Shown: positions 48,736-58,740, counted from the stretch's first letter. The stretch: 64,000 bases of DNA from Pterois miles (GCA_947000775.1 CAMQGK010000514.1:6603501-6667500); one strand, 5' to 3'. The notes: generated by a model from the sequence alone, not told the origin. Program-made: numbers and translations.

Positions 48736-50159
48736 GTCATGTAAATGTTCGATGGATCGCACTCTCCCTCTCTGCTCCCCGACATCATCACAAATGCTTC
48801 TCACCTCTCTCTGCTGGCCTTTTTTTTTTTTTTTATTCAATCGTATTTTTCTGCTCATGATCTGACCCATTTCCGTCACCGCCTCGGGAATCCTCTGAAC
48901 GAATATCGCCTGTGACTTTGTCAAAGGGCAAACTCAATTTTGCACCATAATTGAAATTGTCACTTCATTCTATCTTGTCTACATTTTGAGATGGAGAAAG
49001 AAGCGGCTCCTCGGCGTTCTCTCTTATTTTTTCTTTCTCTGCATGGAGCACAGACAGATTTGCAGGCTTATATTGGTACACACAGTCATGCCCACAGAGT
49101 GATGCCAGCACCCATTGCCGTCTGCCTCCCTGCAGACTCTGTAGCTAAATCCTCCCACTAATCTCCAATTAAAATGGTGATAATAGGTGTTTGCCCAACT
49201 CAGTGCCCACCACTGCACCCCGGCTCCGTCCTCCCTCCATGCAACCTCCCATCAAATCTGTCACGGGGGCCTCAAACACACACACACAAACCCCATCAGT
49301 CTTTCCAAAGTGCCTGAAGGCTTGACCTAGATTGAGCCCACTTCACAAACTAATTTCTGCAAATACAAAGGAGGATTAGCCGGGATTAAGATGACAAGGT
49401 CTGAGGATTGAGAAGTAGCTGGCATAGGCCAATTATAATTACTGCCCTAATAAAAAGTGGACTGTGGCTAAACCTAGAGGGCTTGTGTTTGGATCTGCTC
49501 TGCTTAGCTAATTTAGCTAATACCATATAAATGATGCAGTGCCGTGTAGTGTCTTCTGCTTTAGCAGAGAGCCAATAGCAGGTCTGTTGGCTGTCTTCTT
49601 GCATTGTTATGGTAGTCCTTACAGATGCAGGTTACTTGCAAAGAGTAGTTTACAATGTTTAAGCAGTAACGTCCCCTAACATACCCCATATGTGGAGCAC
49701 ATCTGCTGTACCAGTGGGATTCATTAAAATACCAGTAATGTATTTCAGGATATTCCCAGCATTCGTGTTGAAAAGCGAGATTAGGAAATCTAATGAAAAT
49801 GGCTAATTCAATCCTCTCAGGATCACTTTGAGTTTCTGCAATGTGTCGTACATCTAAGGGCGACTTGAAAAGACGAATTTTTCATGTAAATCCTTTTTTC
49901 AGAGCGCAAATACAACCCCCGTCTCCTTTACGCGGCCCAGATGAAGCAAATAGAGAGGGAAAACATCTGTAAGGAGAACCGAAGTCTGATGTAAAGCCAT
50001 CAGCAAATCCGCGCGATAGAGCTCTTCTGAAATGTCAGACACTTTTCATCATTTCTGACGCAGAGCTTTTGGGTGTGTTTCAAAAGTTTTCACGGCACAT
50101 TGAGGACCGGGTGTCTGAGTGACTGCGGCTAACCAAGTGTGTCTGTGGCCGTTTGGAAG

Positions 50160-50161
<2 letters not shown>
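48736..50161. other. Repeat-poor block, candidate conserved non-coding DNA
   Basis: For about 1.4 kb I see no transposon-like sequence except a short poly-T (48820-48834) and a short CA run (49277-49288). Composition is balanced. Homeodomain-type and Sox-type motifs are visible, such as caattataattac (49429-49441), ctttgtcaaaggg (48915-48927) and ttagctaatttagctaata (49505-49523). Conservation cannot be judged from one sequence. Confidence 0.4.

Positions 50162-50252
<91 letters not shown>
50162..50252 (+). repeat. (GT)n microsatellite, about 45 units
   Basis: An uninterrupted GT run of 91 bases. On both strands it is open in several phases and gives false low-complexity proteins. Length is likely to vary between individuals. 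Confidence 0.98.
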
Positions 50253-50253
<1 letters not shown>

Positions 50254-51085
50254 TCCGGCGCAGAACAAAAGCGGACACTCATCAGCGGAGTTGGCGTGTG
50301 CACAACAGATTCGGAGCAGGAAAGAGAGGCAGGCTTTCATCTTGGCTCAGGCTTGCTGAGACCCCAACGGGGACCACATGCCTGAGTCGAGTGAGGAATC
50401 CTTTTGTGTGAATGCTACTAAAAGTTTAGGGGTCCCCCGCTGTCGGGACCTGAGATGTGGCTTCGGAGCCCCCATCAGGGGGTCGGTGGAAGCCAATGAA
50501 ATCTCTGTAAGGCACAGATAACAACCTGCCACGGGGGAAGGCAGGCAACGGATAAAACAGTCAAAATCCCAACCAGCTGTCAGACGTTATGCATTACTCT
50601 GCTAATTAGAAACTCAGTGGGCTTCCTGACCCCCCCCCCACCACCACCACCACCTACTGTTGTCCCAGCCTCACCTCTGCTACATCTTTAAGCCAGGCGT
50701 TAAGCTTAGGAGGCTCTCCTAATTGATGAAAGAGAGCGAGAAATGCAACTTCAAACCGCAGTCTGACTTCAAGTGCTCATAAAAATGCCTGGGAAATTGG
50801 AGTTCTGCGCACCTCTCGTGCTCATTCATTAGCTGCGGCGAGGCTGCCTCACTTCAACACACATTGGTTTATCAGCCTCAGTAAACACCGGCTTTCCATT
50901 CCTTCAGCTATTGTATTTTTTTTTCAAATTGTTGTCTCGATGATGCTTCGGTTTGCAGAGTAAGGTCTTCGCCTGGAGTTGTTTGTACAGACATGCCTGT
51001 CAGAGTGAAAGCGGGGCAGACCTTTATCTGACAGGTAGTTTCGGGGGATCATAGGAGGTCACGCTGCTGAGCATGATGGGTAATA
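50253..51085. other. Repeat-poor block
   Basis: Balanced composition with no transposon-like sequence. A C-run followed by six CCA units lies at 50631-50655. An aaggcaaggcaaagcc piece marks the start of a LINE remnant at the right edge. Confidence 0.4.
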
Positions 51086-52085
51086 AAGGCAAGGCAAAGC
51101 CAGTTATTTGAGAGAATAGTTCAGCAATAAAGCAATTTAAGGAGCTGTACTTAAAAAAAAAAAAAAACATACTTGGACGTCTAAATACAATTAAAAACAG
51201 TCAATAAAAATCCAAAAGAAATTAAAACCAGCTAAATATATTAAGACAAGTATAAAATAAAAATATAAGACTTACAGTGTAAGAAATGATTTAATAAATT
51301 TAAGGAGCATGCTGGTCCCACATGCCCACCTAAATATACCTATATACTATATATGTTTATACACAGTATATGCCCACAGTGTTACCCAATTCATTAACAA
51401 AAGACAGAAGAAATAAACTAATTCATTCACAAAACTAAATGTACAAAAAATTAAAATAAAATAACTAGCTAAAGAAAACACTGTCAAAATCGAAGCTAAA
51501 CACAAACATCTAGAATAATAAATCAAACAATACTACGTATTGTTAGTAAAACAACTAGTACTAACAGCAGATAAATAGCTCCTACAACCTGTTAAAACAC
51601 TGTTACAGTAGTCGAGTCTACTGGAGATAAATGCATAAGCAAGTTTTTCCAAATCCTGCTGAGACACAACTCCTTTAATCCTGCGGATATACTGTGAAGG
51701 TGATAGGCTGGCTTTGTAATTGTCTTAATGTGACTTTCGAAATTCAGGTCTGAGTCCATGACTAAGATTTCTGGGTTGCTTTGTGGTTTTTAACTTTACA
51801 GATGGAAGCTGAGTCCAGACTTTTAATCGGTCCTCCTCGGCTCCAAAAAGATCCGCCTCAGCTTTGTGTTTGTTTAGCTGAAGAAATTTACTGGCGCATC
51901 CAGTCACTGATGTGTTCAGTGCACTTACTCAGTGCTTGTATTAGACTATAGTCCTCTGGTGATAAGGTTATGTACATTTCTGTGTCATCTGCATAATTAT
52001 AACTTATGTTGATGTTTTTTCATAATCTGAGCCAGTAGAAGCATAAAGATGGATCATCTCTTTCTCCTGAAAGAGTCTCATTATC
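51086..52085 (-). pseudogene. Decayed L2-type LINE: RT C-terminal region and 3' end
   Basis: On the minus strand, codons 51907-51725 give FLQLNKHKAEADLFGAEE followed by RLKVWTQLPSVKLKTT and later PEFRKSH. In order these match the part of L2-clade reverse transcriptases just after the active-site domain (LQLN-KTE-hhh-G). Plus-strand DNA landmarks include acagtagtcgagtctactgg, caaatcctgctgagacacaa and gtgtcatctgcataattata. The 3' end (aaggcaaggcaaagcc, then A-rich) is at the left. No RT catalytic motif, endonuclease or start survives. It is a fossil. Confidence 0.88.
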
Positions 52086-52117
52086 TGCTCATTAGATTAG
52101 AGGTCAACATTTATTAT

Positions 52118-52290
52118 GTTCAGTAGTGGAAGGGCAATTTTGAAGCTTGTACTTTACTTGAGTATTTCGGTTTTTACTTCTTCACATTTTAGCTACAGCT
52201 ATAGTTACTAGTTCAGATTAAGATTTTACATTATAAATGCATAACATTATAAATAAAGTATAATGAAATCTATTGTTTCCAGACATTTTT
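52118..52290. repeat. Dispersed repeat (acttgagtatttc block)
   Basis: The stretch gtactttacttgagtatttc, then tacagctatagttactagtt and cagattaagattttaca is familiar from teleost interspersed repeats. A short related piece lies at 32410-32465. The class is unknown. Confidence 0.5.
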
Positions 52291-52369
52291 GGCTTGTGTG
52301 TAACTGAGGGCTCTTATTATGTTTCAGATGTCTAATGATTTGTCTCAAATCAGATACTTCTGTTGATAT

Positions 52370-52760
52370 ACTTCTGTGTAGTATACTGTGCACACTATGT
52401 ACTTACTTTCCACAAAGCAGCAGTTCAGACTGAAAAATTAGACTGATAAATTGGGCTTCTATCCAACTACAGTACAATGATACTTTGTGAAAGAAAGAAC
52501 TTTGTATAACTTTAAATTCGTATAGGTCAGTGTTCACCCTTTCAATGGCAACTGCTGTAGTTTACTCGCCCGCCATTTTCACAAGTTTGAAAAGTTTGGA
52601 GGTCCCTCCCCCTCCACTACGTAGCAAAGATGGCGACCGTTGATGGTGAGAAGTGTCCAGCGTTACAGAGTCAGCGTTTTGACTATTTGAGGTACAACAT
52701 CTGGGTACTTAGAGTGCATTTTTTACACAAATTGAAAAACACCATATGAGTTGTTAGCAG
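52370..52760. mobile_element. Probable MITE fragment (aagatggcgacc block)
   Basis: It has agtatactgtgcacactatg near the left, then cccgccattttcac, gcaaagatggcgacc, gtccagcgtt, ttgactatttgaggtacaac and aaaaacaccatatgagttgt. I know this order from teleost MITEs with AGTATACT-type ends, like the piece at 29176-30061. It again has a YY1-type AAGATGGCG core (52626-52634). Confidence 0.5.
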
Positions 52761-52971
52761 GTCCTCCAATAATAGAAAATACTAAAAAACGAATACATCT
52801 TTTATGTAGCAGAATGTCTTTATTTCTTCTTTACTATCCCATTAATCTCTCATGACCCCCTGCATTTATCTTGTGACCCTTTGGAGGGGCCTGACCCCTA
52901 GTTTTGTCATTGCTGGACTAAATTACCTAACTATATATACAGCATTGAAAACTCCACTTCAGTTAACTAAA
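52761..52971. repeat. Fragment related to the next element
   Basis: The piece 52840-52915 (catgaccccctgcatttatc, cttgtgaccctttggagggg, cctgacccctag) resembles the right-hand part of the same hAT-like repeat as 52972-53576, from memory. Confidence 0.4.
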
Positions 52972-53576
52972 ACAGTAGTTCCCAACCTTTTTCCTTAAGG
53001 GACCACTTTCCTATTATTATCACACAGTGAAATATTTCGTCTTATAGTCAGTGCATAACAACAACACTACAGAACAGATAAACTGTACAACTGACCCAAA
53101 AAGTGAACACAATAACTTTGTGTAAAATGAGCCATTTGGATAAATTTTGGTCAGATTATTTCCCACGAATATTCTTTAGAGATGATTTTGTCCTGTTATT
53201 TTTAGGACCTTTTAATACAAATCTGGGTCTGTGTTATATATTTAATTTTTAACAATCATATCTACGTAATAGCCTTCTTTTTTTATTAAACAAATTCAGT
53301 GTTTTCTTCTCGCTGACACTTGGCTATTGTTGTTTGCTCTTTGGTTGTTTTTAACTGCGTACTTTTCCATTCTTTAAGTACATATCTTAAATAATAATCT
53401 AAGCTTTAAAAATAAGTTTCATTTAGTTTGTCTTCACAGACATGATTGGAATGCTGAGATACAGGCCAACTGAGTATTTATATTTTTTAAAGCTGTTTTA
53501 CACCCTTAAGATTAAGAAGGCCTCGGGACCCCTTGTAAAGCTTTGGTTGGTCGAAACCCCGGGTAGGGAATCAGTG
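52972..53576. mobile_element. hAT-like TIR element (CAGTNNTTCCCAACC ends)
   Basis: The left end is acagtagttcccaacc. The right end, ccccgggtagggaatcagtg, is its rough inverted form. Next to them are ccttaagggacca on the left and ggaccccttgtaaag on the right. It is about 605 bp with no coding capacity. I know these ends from hAT-type non-autonomous elements. Confidence 0.6.
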
Positions 53577-54754
53577 AACTAAAACAGTATAATGCTACTT
53601 ACACATCGATGCAGCAGTATTAACTCATCTAATTATGTATTATATAGCACTCTCAGGGGCTATTATTCTTTTGATTTTTACAATACATACGTTTTGCTGA
53701 TAATACTTCTCTATCTTAGGTTGTTGAAGAAATGCTCTGAATGCTTACTGAAGGATTTCTAAAAGTGTGCATCCTGTCAAAATGATATAGGTCAGCACTG
53801 ACGTGCTATCATACCAGTTCCCTCTGTTGTCTGCTTGAAAAGGGCAGCTGACGAGGACTTGGAGAAGATAGCAGCGCTCACTTACATCCTCCACCTCTCC
53901 TGTGAATTCCCCTCCTTAATTAGAAGGCTGAACTTAATTGATTGTCTTGGCTTCCCATTCACGTCAGGAGAGAATAATGTTTACTGTTTAACAGACTTCG
54001 CTGGAGCTATGCTACTTTAAAGTGAAGTGAGTTCACCCCATCATCCCACCTAAACCACCGAGTCCTCCCCCTCCTCCCTTTTTCCTTACCCAACGTCAAA
54101 CCACACCCGAGTGAAAATCCATATAACGGCAGAAATTGCAGGGCAAATGCCTTTGAGCCACGCTGATTAAAAGACCCAACAACCCCATTTCAAAGAGAAC
54201 GTAAACAATGTTATGAGCATAGTGCCTGCAGTGACTCACCCTAGACTAGTTATTACATCTACCTTATGAAGCCGCACAGCGTTTCATCTTCCTGCGGTTT
54301 TCAGCAATGAGATAAGCCTGAGATCGCTGAGGTAAGCTAAGTGGCCTTAAAAGCATCCCTAAGCGGTTAATAAGTATGTACTAATGACCCCCAAACACAT
54401 CTTATCAACATGAAAGCCTGATAAAGCTGCAGGATATCCAAAGGGTGAGGTGGTGTTTTGATTCACAGGCTCATAAATCTGCAGCTGTCAAAAAAAATGA
54501 GAGTATGTTTTCAGGATGGTTGCAACATGCAGGTATTGAGCCAGCTGTTTAACAAAACACATGGGCCCTCTTATCTCGAGCACTTTGTCTGAAGTGCTGA
54601 TTAGCAAATGCTGGCATGCTAACACTGCTAGCGTGGTTCTGTCTAATGGTTAAAAGATGAAGAAAAAAATAAAGCATTAACCAGAACATCTCTAATGAAT
54701 GTCTAGTTATAGCTTCATATTTAGGCCATCACACAGTTTATAATAAACATGAAA
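53577..54754. other. Repeat-poor block, candidate conserved non-coding DNA
   Basis: Apart from a small gcatgctaaca piece near 54612, I see no repeats from 53577 to 54690. It has TTAATTAGAAGG, AACTTAATTGATTG and ATTAAAAGA type motifs. A 61-codon frame (53835-54020) has no known domain. Confidence 0.4.
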
Positions 54755-54953
54755 ACTTAAACTTTATCAGATTCGTCATATACATGCAGGTACATTGACC
54801 TCCACATTTAACCCATTGTAAGCACTGTAAAGCACCCAGGAAACAACTTGGAGTTCAGTGTCTTGCTCATGGACACCTCAGCATGGAGATAGTAGGAAAC
54901 CGCCAACCTTGCGTTTAAAAGTCACTCTACCCACTGAGCTACAGCCGCCCCTG
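54755..54953 (-). mobile_element. tRNA-derived SINE
   Basis: Read on the minus strand, the element starts at about 54952 with gggcggctgtagctcagtgg. This includes an RNA polymerase III A-box (TAGCTCAGTGG, 54942-54932). A worn B-box region follows (ggttggcggttt, 54908-54897). Then come gtccatgagcaagacactga and a 3' part ending near aataaagttt-like sequence at 54755. This is the standard layout of a teleost tRNA-SINE. The B-box lacks the GTTCGA core, so it is unlikely to be transcribed now. Confidence 0.8.
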
Positions 54954-54957
54954 CTCC

Positions 54958-55080
54958 AGGCTGCAGCTGGTTAGCTTAGCGTAGGAACTGCAAACGAAGG
55001 GATGAAGCTAGCTTGGCCCTGCATTTTTTTAATACTTTTTTGTACGGATTAAACGAACAAGATATAATGTGGTGGTTAAT
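54958..55080 (-). repeat. Family G, reversed partial copy
   Basis: The reverse complement has tacgctaagctaaccagctg and a gctagcttcatccc/ctagctgtttccc-like part shared with 57018-57072, then cttgttcgtttaatccgtac toward its start. It lies just left of the 27-bp array, with an opposite-facing copy to the right of the array. Confidence 0.65.
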
Positions 55081-55087
55081 GAGAAGG

Positions 55088-55128
55088 GTTGTGTCGAGAA
55101 GGTAGCCCAACCCACGAGTTGGGAATAG
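55088..55128 (+). repeat. Left inverted repeat flanking the 27-bp array
   Basis: The sequence gttgtgtcgagaaggtagcc matches the reverse complement of 56672-56702 (gtcgtgtctagaaggtaacc) at 17 of 20 bases. Similarity fades inward. Confidence 0.7.
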
Positions 55129-56628
55129 TTAAGGTTAAGCATTGATCATGAATAGTTAAAGTTAAGCACTGATTGTGAATAGTTAAAGTTAGGCATTGGC
55201 CTCGTATAGTTAAGGTTAGGCATTGACCTCGTAAAGTTAAGGCCAGGCATTGGCCTTGAATACTTAAGGTTAGGCATTGACTTTGTATAGTTAAGGTTAA
55301 GGCATTGTCCTTGAATACTTAAGGTTAGGGCATTGACCTCGTATAGTTAAGGTTAGGGCATTGTCCTTGAATACTTAAGGTTAGGGCATTGACCTCGTAT
55401 AGTTAAGGTTAGGGCATTGTCCTTGAATACTTAAGGTTAGGGCATTGACCTCGTATAGTTAAGGTTAGGCATTGACCTCGTATAGTTAAGGTTAGGGCAT
55501 TGGCCTTGTATAGTTAAGGTAAGGCATTTGCCTCAAATAGTTAAGGTTAGGGCATTGACCTCGTATACCTAAGGTTAGGCATTGACCTCGTATAGTTAAG
55601 GTTAGGCATTGGCCTTGTATAGTTAAGGTTAGGCATTTGCCTCAAATAGTTAAGGTTACGCATTGGCCTTGTATAGTTAAGGTTAGGCATTGACCTCGTA
55701 TAGTTAAGGTTAGGCATTTGCCTCAAATAGTTAAGGTATAGTTAAGGGTAGGGCATTGTCCTTGAATACTTAAGGTTAGGGCATTGGCCTTGTATAGTTA
55801 AGGTTAGGGCACAGTCCTTGTATAGTTAAGGTTAGGCATTGGCCTTGTATAGTTAAGGTTAGGCATTTGCCTCAAATAGTTAAGGTTAGGGCATTGTCCT
55901 TGAATACTTAAGGTTAGGGCATTGACCTCGTATACCTAAGGTTAGGCATTGACCTCGTATAGTTAAGGTTAGGCATTGGCCTTGTATAGTTAAGGTTAGG
56001 CATTGACCTCGTATAGTTAAGGTTAGGCATTTGCCTCAAATAGTTAAGGTTACGCATTGGCCTTGTATAGTTAAAGTTAGGCATTTGCCTCAAATAGTTA
56101 AGGTTAGGCATTGGCCTTGTATAGTTAAGGTTAGGGAACAGTCCTTGAATACTTAAGGTTAGGGCATTGACCTCGTATACCTAAGGTTAGGCATTGACCT
56201 CGTATAGTTAAGGTTAGGCATTGGCCTTGTATAGTTAAGGTTAGGCATTTGCCTCAAATAGTTAAGGTTACGCATTGGCCTTGTATAGTTAAGGTTAGGC
56301 ATTGACCTCTTATAGTTAAGGTTAGGCATTTGCCTCAAATAGTTAAGGTTAGTTTAATAAGGTGATTTAAAGGCATTGGCCTTGTATAGTTAAGGTTAGG
56401 CATTTGCCTCAAATAGTTTTGGTTAGGCATTGACCTCTTATGGTTAAGGTTAAGTATTGATTTTGAATAGTTAAGGTTAGCCATTGACCTTTAATAGTTT
56501 TGGTTAGGCATTGACCTCTAATGGTGAAGTATTGACCTTGAATAGTTAAGGTCAGCCATTGACCTTTAATAGTTTTGGTTAGGCATTGACATCGATAAGC
56601 ATTGACCTTGAATGATTAAGGTTAGGAT
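55116..56628 (+). repeat. 27/28-bp minisatellite with higher-order structure, about 55 units
   Basis: Each unit has a constant part, TTAAGGTTAGGCATT (or one extra G), and a 12-base variable part: GACCTCGTATAG (A), GGCCTTGTATAG (B), TGCCTCAAATAG (C) or GTCCTTGAATAC (D). Near 55307-55480, D and A alternate as an exact 56-bp dimer three times. The 189-bp block at 55549-55737 recurs at 56161-56349 with one difference. A third version at 55909-56100 has an extra A unit. Units at both ends are degenerate (agttttgg, gaatgatt). On the minus strand, runs of 27-bp units encode a 9-residue repeat (MPNLNYTRS), but 28-bp units break the frame, so I do not call a gene. Confidence 0.97.
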
Positions 56629-56671
56629 AGGTTGTTGGGCAGCGAGTCTCACAAGAGTTTTTGCTAGAATT

Positions 56672-56708
56672 CGCAATTTGCGGGTTACCTTCTAGACACG
56701 ACGCCTCA
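56672..56708 (-). repeat. Right inverted repeat flanking the 27-bp array
   Basis: The sequence gcgggttaccttctagacac and its next bases (gacgcctc) is the inverted partner of 55080-55107. Between the array end and this repeat lies about 45 bp of unrelated sequence. Confidence 0.7.
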
Positions 56709-56989
56709 GTTTTACTTTCTGCCAGGGTGGTTTCACAGACTTGAGCTGACGTGGACTCATGACAAGGAAACATTTGGATCTTTTATACTCTATGCAGGTC
56801 CTCACAACAAACCGTCATCCATTTTCTCAGCCCATCCACGCAGTTAGAAAAGGTTGGACAGGAAAAAACCAGCCATACGAAAACACTGCGAAGGGCCATG
56901 TCTGATGGTGTGATGTTGCTTTGGCCATGCAGACACTCGTGATCCTCGTGGATGTGGCAACATAAATCAAGCCTAGAGGTGTTAAAGGC
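56709..56989. other. Nothing recognised
   Basis: Unique-looking stretch between the array and the next repeat. Confidence 0.4.
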
Positions 56990-57165
56990 AGATCTTGTTA
57001 CCGCCGGACAGAGCCAGGCTAGCTGTTTCCCTGTCTCCAGTCTTTATGCTAAGCTAAGCTAACCAGCTGCTGTTTGCAGTGAGAGTGGTGTCAATCTTCT
57101 CATCTAACTCGAAGAAAGCAAATAAGCATATTTCCCAAAATATCAAATTATTCCTTTAAGTTTAA
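56990..57165 (+). repeat. Family G, downstream part
   Basis: Blocks in order are cggacagagccaggctagct, gtctccagtctttatgctaa, gctaagctaaccagctgctg, tcaatcttctcatctaactc and catatttcccaaaatatcaa. I know this order as a very common teleost repeat. It faces the reversed copy at 54958-55080 across the 27-bp array. Confidence 0.75.
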
Positions 57166-57764
57166 GTTTGTTGCCTTTAAACGTCTGGGGAGAGCTTCCC
57201 AAAGCAGTTGAGAGGGAAATGGTCAAGGTCAGTCACGTATTTGTTGCTCCCCAGTGTTCCATTAATTACAGCGCTTTTCTAAATGTCCTCAACTGATGGA
57301 AAATCACTTCAGGTGATGTTCAAGCGGTAAATTAGCTTGTGGCTACAACACAACCCAATCAGCAGGGAATCCTGGGATAGCCACACATTTCCAGGATGGG
57401 GTCAGCAGGGTTATCCGGGGAGGAGGATAAGGTAATGACACAAGTGAGAGACAAAAGGTGCAGCCAAAGAATGAAAAGAAAAAGAAGAGAGGAGCCATTG
57501 TGCATTTGAGCAGACCTCCTCGGACTTAATTACCCCTCATCCATTTTCATTCAGCCGTCTCATGATAACGCAAGAGGGAAGGGCGCATGCAGTGGAAGAT
57601 AAACAGGGGACTAATGAAGTCATGAGCTGAAAAAACAATTAAAAACATTAAGAGATACAACAGAAATTTGAGCTACTGGAAACAGCAGTAGGCGTCCCAG
57701 CTTCCAAACATCTCTGCAGCCAGATATCTTTCTGTATTGCACTGCAAGGTAAGGCAAGGTTTTG
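57166..57764. other. Repeat-poor block
   Basis: No transposon-like sequence until the AAT run at 57765. Balanced composition, with motifs such as ttccattaattacagcg (57258-57274) and gacttaattacccc (57523-57536). Candidate conserved non-coding sequence by absence of repeats only. Confidence 0.4.
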
Positions 57765-58265
57765 AGTAATAATAATAATAAACTTTATTTGTATAGCACC
57801 TTTCATACAACAAAGTGCGTCCCAGTAAAGAAAAAGCATTAAAAAGAACAAGAATATTTAAAAACATGACTAAATGCTAAGCAGTGTTAAAACTAATGAA
57901 GAGATAATTAAAAGCTAAGATGAACAGATAAGTTTGTAGCTTACTTTTGAAGATATCTATTGAGTTGCTTCCCTGATATCTAAGGATAATGTGTTTCAGA
58001 GTTTAGGAGCGTTTACCACCGACTGCTGTAGGGACCCTCCAGTAGACCAGCAGCAGATGATGAAGTGTTCCTGGAGGCAGATAGTCAGTGAGGGAGCCGG
58101 CGGTGTAAGTGGGTCCTAGCCTGAAGTGCCTTGTATACAAGGAGCAGGACTTTGAAGTCAGTTCTAGATGCTACCAGAAGCTGATGTAGTGAAGCTAAAA
58201 CTGGACTAATGTGCTCTCTCTTCCTGGTTCTGGTTAACGTGATCTGGGCCTCGCCTGGTTCTTTC
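57765..58265 (-). mobile_element. L2-type LINE 3' end, second copy
   Basis: The left edge is an AAT run joined to aaactttatttgtatagcac and ctttcatacaacaaagtgcg, the 3' end. Moving right are gtgtttcagagtttaggagc, cagcagatgatgaagtgttc, ttgaagtcagttctagatgc and gaagctaaaactggactaat plus gtgctctctcttcctggttc. From memory this 3' region adjoins the region seen at 51590-52085 in the same family, and both are in the same orientation. No coding remnant was recognised. Confidence 0.75.
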
Positions 58266-58311
58266 TTCAGCAGTCCAGCTAGCTGCTAGTTTTTCCTCAC
58301 TTTATCTCCTG
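58266..58311. other. Short unrecognised spacer
   Basis: Short spacer between two repeats. Confidence 0.3.
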
Positions 58312-58740
58312 AGTCCATACTTGCCAACCCTCCTGATTTTCCTGGGAGACTCACGTTTTTCATTCCCCTCTCCTGGTTCCCTCCCAGAGTCACAATCCGT
58401 ATTTCTCCCGAATTTTTCCAAATTTTCACACTTTTTTTTTTTCCTTGTCATTGTTCACTGTACAGCATGTATAAGCTCTGCTGTTTCCCCCGGACGACAG
58501 TGCAGCTACACCAACTGTATTTTCCCGTTGGACGAGAGCACTCTGTTTGCGACACAACTTGCTCGTGTTTGAGTTTCGCTCGCCGTTGGGTTCAGCGCAT
58601 ATCGCAGTGTGCAGCCCCCAAAGTTGGCCGTTGTTGGAAAAAGGGAAAAGCTGTTGAGACGTGGTGCAACCTTTGGAAATTTCCGTTTCGGAGCACAGTG
58701 GTGCTGTTGTCGTGTAGTATCTGAAATGGCCTTCAGTGAG
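58312..58740 (+). repeat. Dispersed repeat (CTTGCCAACCCTCC start)
   Basis: It begins ccatacttgccaaccctcct, then gattttcctgggagactcac and tctcccgaatttttcc. I recognise this start from a widespread fish repeat that is probably a DNA element. The right limit is uncertain. Overlapping frames on both strands (58467-58799) lie in it and have no known domain. Confidence 0.5.

Noticed and set aside
48394..48924. Longest open frame (176 codons, minus strand)
   Set aside because: Overlaps dispersed repeat family G, includes a poly-K run from a poly-T tract, has no domain I know, and one frame of this length is expected by chance.
50080..50411. TH- and VC-repeat proteins across the GT array
   Set aside because: Pure translation of a dinucleotide repeat, seen on both strands and in several phases.
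53835..54020. 61-codon frame as a small protein gene
   Set aside because: No start context, no domain, and length well within chance.
54897..54952. Functional tRNA gene
   Set aside because: The A-box is followed by SINE body sequence, the B-box core is lost, and no cloverleaf can be formed.
55116..56628. 27-bp array as interstitial telomeric DNA
   Set aside because: GGTTAGGG occurs in many units, but the TTAGGG word is never tandem. It is part of a longer unrelated unit.
55116..56628. Array as a CRISPR-like repeat-spacer array
   Set aside because: Units are contiguous with no unique spacers, and the context is a vertebrate genome.
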